From Pegoplata infirma (Eukaryota > Arthropoda > Insecta > Diptera > Anthomyiidae), in the NCBI GenBank assembly GCA_963921195.1, contig OY992540.1, forward strand, positions 16,313,136 to 16,377,135: a DNA stretch of 64,000 nt, in the 5' to 3' direction. Of this stretch, positions 57,110-64,000 are shown in pieces. The position numbers and the translations under genes were made by a program. Under the pieces are notes generated by a model. That model saw only the letters and a list, made by a program, of their open reading frames with translations. It had not been told where the DNA came from and did not search any database. Within the stretch, counting starts at the first letter, position 1. Every line of letters starts with the position of its first letter.

Positions 57110-57660
57110 TTCTAAATGATCTACAAAGAAATTTCAATTTATCTCTTTCGAATTTTAGTAGATTTCTTTCGAAATTTAATTGATCATTTTTGAATTTTGA
57201 TCTTTTCGAATTTTAATTGAACATTATTGAACTTTTAAGAATAATAAATGATAAAATTGAAATTGTATGAGTTTTAATTGATCTCTTTCGAATATCTGTT
57301 TTTTTTTATTTTTTCGAATTTCAATAAATCTTTTTGAAATTTGAATTGATTTTTTGGAATTTCAATTGATCTTATACAATTTTCAATTGACCTTTTGAAA
57401 TTTTCGAAAGTTTTTTGAATTTCAAATGATCTTTTTCGAATTATAATTGATCATGTATGAGTTTCAATTGCTCTCTTTGGAATTTCTATTTTATATTTTT
57501 CGAATTTCAATTCAGTTTTTTGGAATTTGAACAAATTTTTTTAGAATTTCAATTGATCTTTTACAAATTTTAGTTAATTTTGTGGAATTTTCAATTTTTA
57601 GATTCCAATTTTTCCCCTTTGAATTGTGCTCCATAAATTTCTATTAGCTTTTCTGAATTT
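57110..57660. repeat. degenerate GAATTTCAATTGATCTTTTT repeat
   Basis: About twenty imperfect copies of a roughly 25-bp phrase, growing out of the end of the last higher-order unit. Non-coding. Confidence 0.65.
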
Positions 57661-57901
57661 CCAAAAATGTCTCCTTTAATTGTAATTTTCTAAATTAAAA
57701 ATTAAAACTTTGTAGTGTTGTAGATTTCAAATTCCTTCCTTTAAACTTTCTTTACCACACATACATAAATACATATTACCTTAACCCATTACTAACTAAT
57801 ATTAAAAAACTTCTGTTGCCACTGTCAAACCAATAAATCTTTTTTAATTTTTGTGTTCTCCATTTCTTCTTCTTCTCAAAATTTTTAAAACCCACACACA
57901 G

Positions 57902-58056
57902 GTTCTCCCAAAAAGAAGCCAAGAACCACTAAGGAACGTGTACCACAACCAAAAAATACAGTTGCCATGTTAAATGAGCTGAGACATGGTCTCATTTATA
58001 AGTTGGAATCACAGTCTGGCCCAGTGCATGCACCATTATTTACAATTTCAGTTGAG
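57902..58056 (+). CDS. Adar: Adar, exon C: start of dsRNA-binding domain 1
   Basis: Acceptor cccacacacag and donor GAG/gtaagt bound 155 bp. Two bases complete the glycine codon begun by exon A or B, then 51 codons follow and the exon ends in phase 0. The peptide starts with a basic linker ([18 protein letters not shown]) and continues into [19 protein letters not shown] and [13 protein letters not shown]. This is the first helix and first two strands of the first double-stranded-RNA-binding domain, nearly identical to fly ADAR as I remember it. The rest of this domain, the second dsRNA-binding domain and the zinc-dependent deaminase domain must lie past the window end. The KKKPR cluster is a plausible nuclear localisation signal. 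An apparent ORF running into the intron behind the donor is read-through, not coding. Confidence 0.93.
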
Positions 58057-58399
58057 GTAAGTGTCATAGAAGTTTTTCATACAACTTGTTTTTTGTTTTT
58101 GTATTTTTCATTTCTTTATTTTGCCAACTTTTATAAAAACTTTTTTTTTTTATGTGAGAGTGTATGTGTGAACTATGTATGTCCTTTATGAGTATGTATG
58201 ATCCTTTTTAAATACGAGGTATTATGGACTACAATAAAATATTTAAAATGTCATTGTACATATGAATATGTACGTGTACATGTTTTTTTCTGTGAGTGTA
58301 TGTAGGAAGTAAAATGTGTCGTCATAATAACAAAAGACCAACTTTAGGTATAAAAAAATATTTTTAGTGCCACATAAGGTAGGCAAAGTTAAAGGGTGA

Positions 58400-61300
58400 T
58401 TCGAGAGAAGCAAATGTTATCGATAATTATACAATTTTTTATAGAACATAATAATTTTCTAGAGAAAATGTGTAGCTAGATAATTTTTATATAATTTTCT
58501 ATAGAAATTGTTGTGTTATCGATATATCGACAACTATATAACTTCCTATAGAAATTTTTGTGGTTATCGATAACTATTTTATTTTGTATAGAAATATTTG
58601 TGGTTATCGACATCACTATTACTACACAATTTTATATAAAAAATTTATGGTTATCGATACATTGATAACTAGACAATTTTCTATAGAAAATTTTATAGTT
58701 ATCGATATATCGATAACTAGAGAATTTTCTATAGCAAATTTTTTTGTTTTCGATACATCAATAACTGGAGAATTTTCTATAGAAAATTTTTTGTTATCGA
58801 TACATCGATAACTGGAGAATTTTCTATAGATAATTTTTCGTTATCGATACATCGATACTTAGATAATTTTGTATAGAAATTTTTTTGTTATCGATACATC
58901 GATAACTAGAGAATTTTCTATAGAAAATTTTTTGTTATCGATACATTGATAACTAGAGAATTTTCTATAGAAAATTTTTTGCTATCGGTACATCGATAAC
59001 AGTAGAGTTTTCTATAGAACATTTTTTGATATCGATACATTGATAACTAGAGAATTTTCTATAGAAAATTTTTTGTTATCGATACTTAGAGAATTTTCTA
59101 TAGAAAATTTTTTGTTATCGATGCATCGATACTCAGAGAATTTTGTATAGAAAATTTTTTGTTATCGATACATCGATAACTAGAGAATTTTTCATAGAAA
59201 ATTTTGTTGTTATCGATGTATCGATAACAAACAATTTTCTACAGAACATTTTTTGTTATCTATACATCGTTAACTAGACAATTTTCTATAGAAAATTTTT
59301 TGTTAGCGATACATCGATAACTAGAGAATTTTCTAAATAAAATTTTTTGTTATCGATACATCGATAACTAAAGAATTTTTTATAGAATATTTTTCATTAT
59401 CGATACATCAATAACTATATCGATATCTAGTTAATTTTCTATAGCACATTTTTTGTTATCGATACATCGATAACTAGAGAATTTTCTATAGAAAATTTTT
59501 TGATACATCGATACTTAGAGATTTTCTATAGAAAATTTTTTGTTATCGATATATCGATAACTAGAGAATTTTCTATAGAAAATTTTATGTTATCGATACA
59601 TAGATTATTAGAGAATTTTCTGTTAAAAAATTTTTTGTTATCGATACATCGATAACTAGAGAATTTTTTATAGAATTTTTTTTTATCGATACATCTATAA
59701 CTAGAGAATTTTCTATAGAAATTTTTTTATTGTCGATACATCGATAACTAGAGAATTTTCTATAGAAAATTTTTTGTTATCGATACATCAATAACTAGAG
59801 AATTTTCTATAGAAAATTTTTCGTTATCGATACATCGATAACTACAGAATTTTCTATAGAAAATATTTTGTTATCAATACATCGATAACTAGAGATTTTT
59901 CTATAGAAATTTTTTTGTTATCGATACATCGATAACTAGAAATTTTTCTATACAAAATTTTTTGTTGTCGATACATCGATAACTAGAGAATTTTATATAG
60001 AAAATTTTTTGTTATCGATACATCAATAACTAGAGAATTTTCTATAGAAAATTTGTTGTTATCGACACATCGATAACTAAAGAATTTTCTATAGAAATTT
60101 TTTTGTTATCGATAACTAGAGAATTTTCTATAGAAAATTTTTTGTTATCGATAACTAGAGAATTTTCTATAGAAAATTTTTTGTTATCGATAATTAGAGA
60201 ATTTTCTATCGAAAATTTTTTGTTATTGATAACTAGAGAATTTTCTATAGAAATTTTTTTGTTATCAATACATCGATAACTAGAGAATTTACTATAGAAA
60301 ATTTTTGGTAACTAGAGAATTTTCTATAGAATTTTTTATAGAAATTAACTAAAGAAATTTCTTTAGAACATTTTTTATCGGTACATCGATAACTAGAGAG
60401 TTTTCTATAGAAAATGTTTTGTTATCGATATATCGATACCAAGAGAATTTTCGATAGAAAATGTTTTGTAATCGATAACTAGAGAATTTTCTATAGAAAA
60501 TTTTTTGTTATCGATACATCGATAACTAGAGAATTTTCTATAGAAAATTTTTTGTTATCAATAACAGATTTTCTAAAGTAAATTTTTTGTAATCAAAACA
60601 TCGATAACTGGAGAATTTTCTGTAGAAAAATTGTTTTAGTAGAAAATTTTCTATAGAAATTTTTTTGTTATCGATACATCGATAACTAGGCAATTTTCTA
60701 TAGAGAACTGTTTGTTATAGATATATTAATAACTATTTCTATAGAAAATTTTCTATAGAATATTTTTTGTTATCGATAAATCGATAACTAAACAATTATC
60801 TATGGAAAATTTTGTGATACCGATATATCGATAACCAGACAATTTTGAATAAAAATTTTTTGTTATCGATTATCTGTCGAAAAATTTTTATTATAAAATA
60901 TCGATTTCTAGAGAATTTTCTATAAAAATGTTTTCATTATCGATACATCGATAACTAGAACATTTTGTGGTTAGCGATATATCGATAACTATTGCATTCT
61001 TTTTTCTATAGAAAATTTTGTGGTAATCGAAATTTCGATAAGTAATCGATATACATATCTATAACTATACAATTTTGTATAGAAAAGTTTGAAATTATCG
61101 ACATATCGATAACTAGACAATTTTCTGTAGAAAAGTTGTTATCAATCCATCGATAACTAGAAAATTTTCTATAAAAATTTTTTTGTTATCGATACATCGA
61201 TAACTTTAAAAATTTCCTTTCGAAATTTTTTTGTTATTTTATTTTTGTTATCGATTACTACAAAATTTTTAATTGGACATTTTTTGTTATCGATACATCG

Positions 61301-61685
61301 ATATCTATAAAATTTTGTATAGAAAATTTTCTATTGTCGGGATATCGATAACTAGACAATTTTCTATAGAAACTTTTCGATAACTTCAATTTTCGATAGA
61401 AAATTTTGTGTTATCGATTTATCGAAATCTAGAAAATTTTCTATAACATTTGTTTTTTGTTATCGATATATCGATAACTAGACAATTTTCTAAGGAAAAT
61501 TTTTGGTTATCGGTATGTCGATAAATACACCACTTTCTGTAGAAAGTTTAGTCGTTATCGATATATCAATAACTACAATATTTTCTATAGAAAATTTTGT
61601 GGTTATCGATACATCGATAACTAGATTATTTTCTATAGAAAGTTTTATGGTTATCGATTTATCGATAACTAGACTATTTTTTACA
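58400..61685. repeat. 47-bp satellite of two palindromes, CGATA-rich
   Basis: About 3.3 kb of units whose common length is 47 bp: TTATCGATACATCGATAA (dyad) followed by CTAGAG and AATTTTCTATAGAAAATT (perfect 18-bp palindrome). The first part contains TATCGAT and inverted CGATA motifs, the sequences bound in Drosophila by DREF (TATCGATA) and BEAF-32 (CGATA). Edge units are more diverged than central ones. The ORFs 58560-58811 and 61503-61700 are translations of the unit. Confidence 0.9.
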
Positions 61686-61689
61686 GATC

Positions 61690-61710
61690 TATATATATAA
61701 AAGAGTGTGG

Positions 61711-61741
<31 letters not shown>

Positions 61742-64000
61742 TTGGCAATAATCATCGCCCAGCCCAAACCGCTGAAGCTAGAGACTTGAAATTTGGAATG
61801 TAGGTTCGGCTCCCGACAAAACCACCCACTAAGAAGGGATTTTTGGAAATTCCGATTCTAAGGGGGGCAAAAGGGGGAAAATAGGGCCCTTTGGGGGATT
61901 TTGTATCTTTTGAACTAATAGTCCTAGAAACTTCAAATTTGAACTCTAGAATCCTCTCGCGGAAATAAAATTTCGAAAAAAATATTTTTGGGAAATTCCG
62001 CCTCCAAGGGGGGAAAAAGGGGAAAATAGGGCAAATTGGTACATTTTTTATATTCTAAACAAATGGTCCCAGTAACTTGAAATTTGAAGTATAGGACCCT
62101 CTCGCGGAAATAACATTTCCGAAAAAGTAATATTTTGAAAATTCCGTTTCTAAGGTGGGGGGAGGGGGAAAATAGGGCAAGTTGGTACATTTTATATCTT
62201 CTGAACTAATGGTCCTACAATCTTGAAATTTTGAATATAGGATACTCTCGCGGAAATAACATTTTGAAAAAAATACTTTTTTGAAAATTCCTGTTTTAAG
62301 GGGGACATAAAGGGGGAAAATAGGGCAATTTGGTGGATTTTGAACTAATGGTCCTAGAAACTAGATATTTGAACTATAGTATCCTCTCGGGGAAAAAACA
62401 TTTTTTTACTAAAATTTTTTCACTCGAAATTTTTTTTCACTCAAATTTTTTTTTTTTACAAATTTTTTTTTTCACTCAAAATTTTTTTTCACTCAAAATT
62501 TTTTTTACTCAAAATTTTTTTTTCACTCAAAATTTTTTTTTCACTCAAATTTTTTTTCACTCATATTTTTTTTCACTCAAATTTTTTTTCACTCAAAATT
62601 TTTTTTTTTTTACAATTTTTTCTACTCAAAATTTTTTTTTACTCCAAATTTTTTTCACTCAATTTTTTTTTTACTAAAAATTTTTTTCACTCAATTGTAT
62701 TTTATTCTTCAGTTTTTTTACTCAATTTTTTTTTACTTAAATTTTTTACTTAGAAGGTGTTTTCACCCAAATTTTTTTTACTCAAAATATTTTTCGCTTA
62801 ATTTTTTGACTCAAATTTTATACTCAATTTTTTTTCTCATTTATTTTTTAATTTTTGGGAATTTATTGAATTAATCACCTAAATTTAAGGGGAAATAGGA
62901 CAATTTTAAACATTTCGATCTTCTGAACTAATGGCCCCAGTAACCTAAAATTTGGACTATAGGATCCTCTCGCGGAAATAATACTCTAAAGAAAGTATTT
63001 TTTTAATTCTGATTCTAGGGGGTTGAAAGGGGGAAAGTAGGATAATTTGGTATATTTTGTATCTTCTGAACTAATGGTCCTAGAAACTTAAAAATTTGGA
63101 CTATATGATCCTCTCGCGGAAATTACGTTCTGAAGAAAGTATTTTTTGAAAATTTTTCATTCAAATTTGGGGGGGAAATAGGACGATTTTGAACATTTTC
63201 TATATTGTGAACTAATGGTCCCAGAAACCTGAAATTTGAACTATAGGATCCTCTCGCGGAAATAATATTCTGAAGAAAGAACTTTTTTAAAAAGGCACTT
63301 CTAAGAAGGGGAAAAGGGGGAAAATTTCTTTTTTCTGACCTAGAAACTTAAAGTTTGGACTATAAGATCCTCTCGCGGAAAATAAATTCCGAAACAAAGT
63401 TTTTTTTCAATTCCGCTTCTAGGGTGGTAAAAAGGGGGATAATAGAACAATTTGGTACACTTTGTATGTTCTGAACTAATTTTCCCAGAGACTTAAAAAT
63501 TTTGACTATGGGATCCTTTGCGGAAATAACATTGTGAAGAAAGTTCTATTTTGAAAATTTCGCTTCTAAGGGGGAAAAAAGGGGAAGTAGGGTAATTTTG
63601 TGTCTGCTGAACTAATGGTCGCAGATCCTAGATACTTGAAAATTGGACTGTACGATCCTCCCGCGGAAATAACATTTGGAAAGAAATACTTTTTTAAAAA
63701 TTCTTCTTTTAAGGGGGAAAAAGGGGGAAAGTAGGCCAATTTTGTATCTGCTGAACAAATAGATACTTGAAAATTGGACTGCACAATCCTCTCGCGGAAA
63801 TAAAATTCTGAAAGAAGTACTTTTTTAAATATTCCGATTTTGAGTGGGAAAAAGGGGAAAGTAGGGCAATTTTGTATCTGCTGAAATAATGGTCCTATAT
63901 ACTTGAAATTTGGACTGTACGATCCTCTCGCGGAAATAACATTCTCAAGGAAGTACTTTTTTGAAAACTCCACTTTTAAGAGGGAAAAAGGGGAAGTTAG
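61690..64000. repeat. array of about 145-bp units behind a TATATATAAAAG/GACTGACTG head
   Basis: Starts ATCTATATATATAAAAGAGT and GACTGACTGACTTACTGACT, then CAGCCCAAACCGCTGAAGC, then units with ATCCTCTCGCGGAAATAACA, AAGGGGGAAAAAGGGGGAAA, GAACTAATGGTCCTAGAAAC and TGAAATTTGGACTATA. The first unit is at about 61860 and later ones at intervals of about 115-150 bp to the window end. Interrupted at about 62395-62840 by a TTTTTTTTCACTCAAAATTT repeat. Possibly the head of a Helitron-like element; family not certain. Confidence 0.7.

Larger units (their letters stand above)
54376..57901 (+). other. Adar: Adar intron between exons B and C
   Basis: A 3.5-kb intron made almost entirely of tandem repeats: about five higher-order units of 520-575 bp (54680-57030), then a degenerate GAATTTCAATTGATCTTTTT repeat (57110-57660), then a short unique stretch with a pyrimidine-rich 3' end. 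The minus-strand ORFs here (e.g. 54918-55223, 56018-56317) are translations of the repeat unit. Confidence 0.75.
58057..64000 (+). other. Adar: Adar intron after exon C (continues beyond the window)
   Basis: Begins gtaagt after the phase-0 end of exon C. No acceptor continuing dsRNA-binding domain 1 (the fly protein reads VDGQ next) was found before the window ends. About 58400-61680 is a CGATA-rich 47-bp satellite and 61690-64000 an array of about 145-bp units. Confidence 0.65.

Noticed and set aside
58057..58191. Continuation of exon C as coding to 58191
   Set aside because: A consensus gtaagt follows the conserved TISVE, and the reading beyond it is poly-phenylalanine noise unlike the expected VDGQ continuation.
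62330..63973. ORFs of 115 and 135 codons near the window end
   Set aside because: The first is a TTTTTTTTCACTC repeat read as phenylalanine-rich peptide; the second spans several copies of the 145-bp unit on the minus strand.

Overview
The window looks like nuclear DNA of a higher fly (Diptera, Brachycera; a calyptrate is my guess). It is very AT-rich and dense in transposons, and it carries many copies of a mini-me/DINE-1-like repeat. These copies have a GTCC/GACGGAC microsatellite, a conserved core of about 35 bp and a TATATATA tract. The only gene I can support is the 5' part of Adar, the adenosine-to-inosine RNA editing deaminase, on the + strand. Three exons are visible: 49519-49603 (exon A), 54244-54375 (exon B, whose last 64 bp duplicate exon A) and 57902-58056 (exon C, start of dsRNA-binding domain 1). 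The second dsRNA-binding domain and the deaminase domain must lie beyond 64000. The first exon is not convincingly visible. A richer stretch at 13.02-13.29 kb is a weak candidate. Nearly all other short ORFs are translations of repeats.

Layout, 1-20 kb: a pogo-like deletion derivative (18-607); a 15-bp minisatellite (957-3030); a truncated mini-me copy; a tandemly duplicated foldback element (5062-7626); a non-autonomous Transib-like element with RSS-like ends and a 5-bp GC-rich target duplication (7907-10180); a divergent mini-me copy; two related CACAGTG-ended elements (11851-12886 and 13962-14533), the first holding a Harbinger-like MITE; and a decayed Tc1-like element (16269-17410) inside a mini-me copy.

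18-36 kb: two arrays of a 35-bp palindromic repeat, a triplicated tRNA-Lys/primer-binding-site-like motif, a 258-bp tandem repeat, 0.5-0.9-kb dispersed repeats, mini-me copies interrupted by a hAT and by a solo LTR, a foldback element and several MITEs. 36-49 kb: a tRNA-derived SINE head, nested hAT elements with 8-bp target duplications, more MITEs, a run of mini-me copies and AATT-rich low-complexity DNA leading into Adar.

The Adar part (49.5-64 kb) has three notable introns. The first, between the duplicated exons, contains a foldback with arms of roughly 0.9 kb, which would give a very long dsRNA hairpin in the pre-mRNA of the dsRNA-editing enzyme itself. The second holds a higher-order repeat. 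The third holds about 3.3 kb of a 47-bp satellite built from two palindromes, one rich in CGATA, followed by an array of about 145-bp units. The exon reading is strong. Editing, autoregulation and splice choice are inference.
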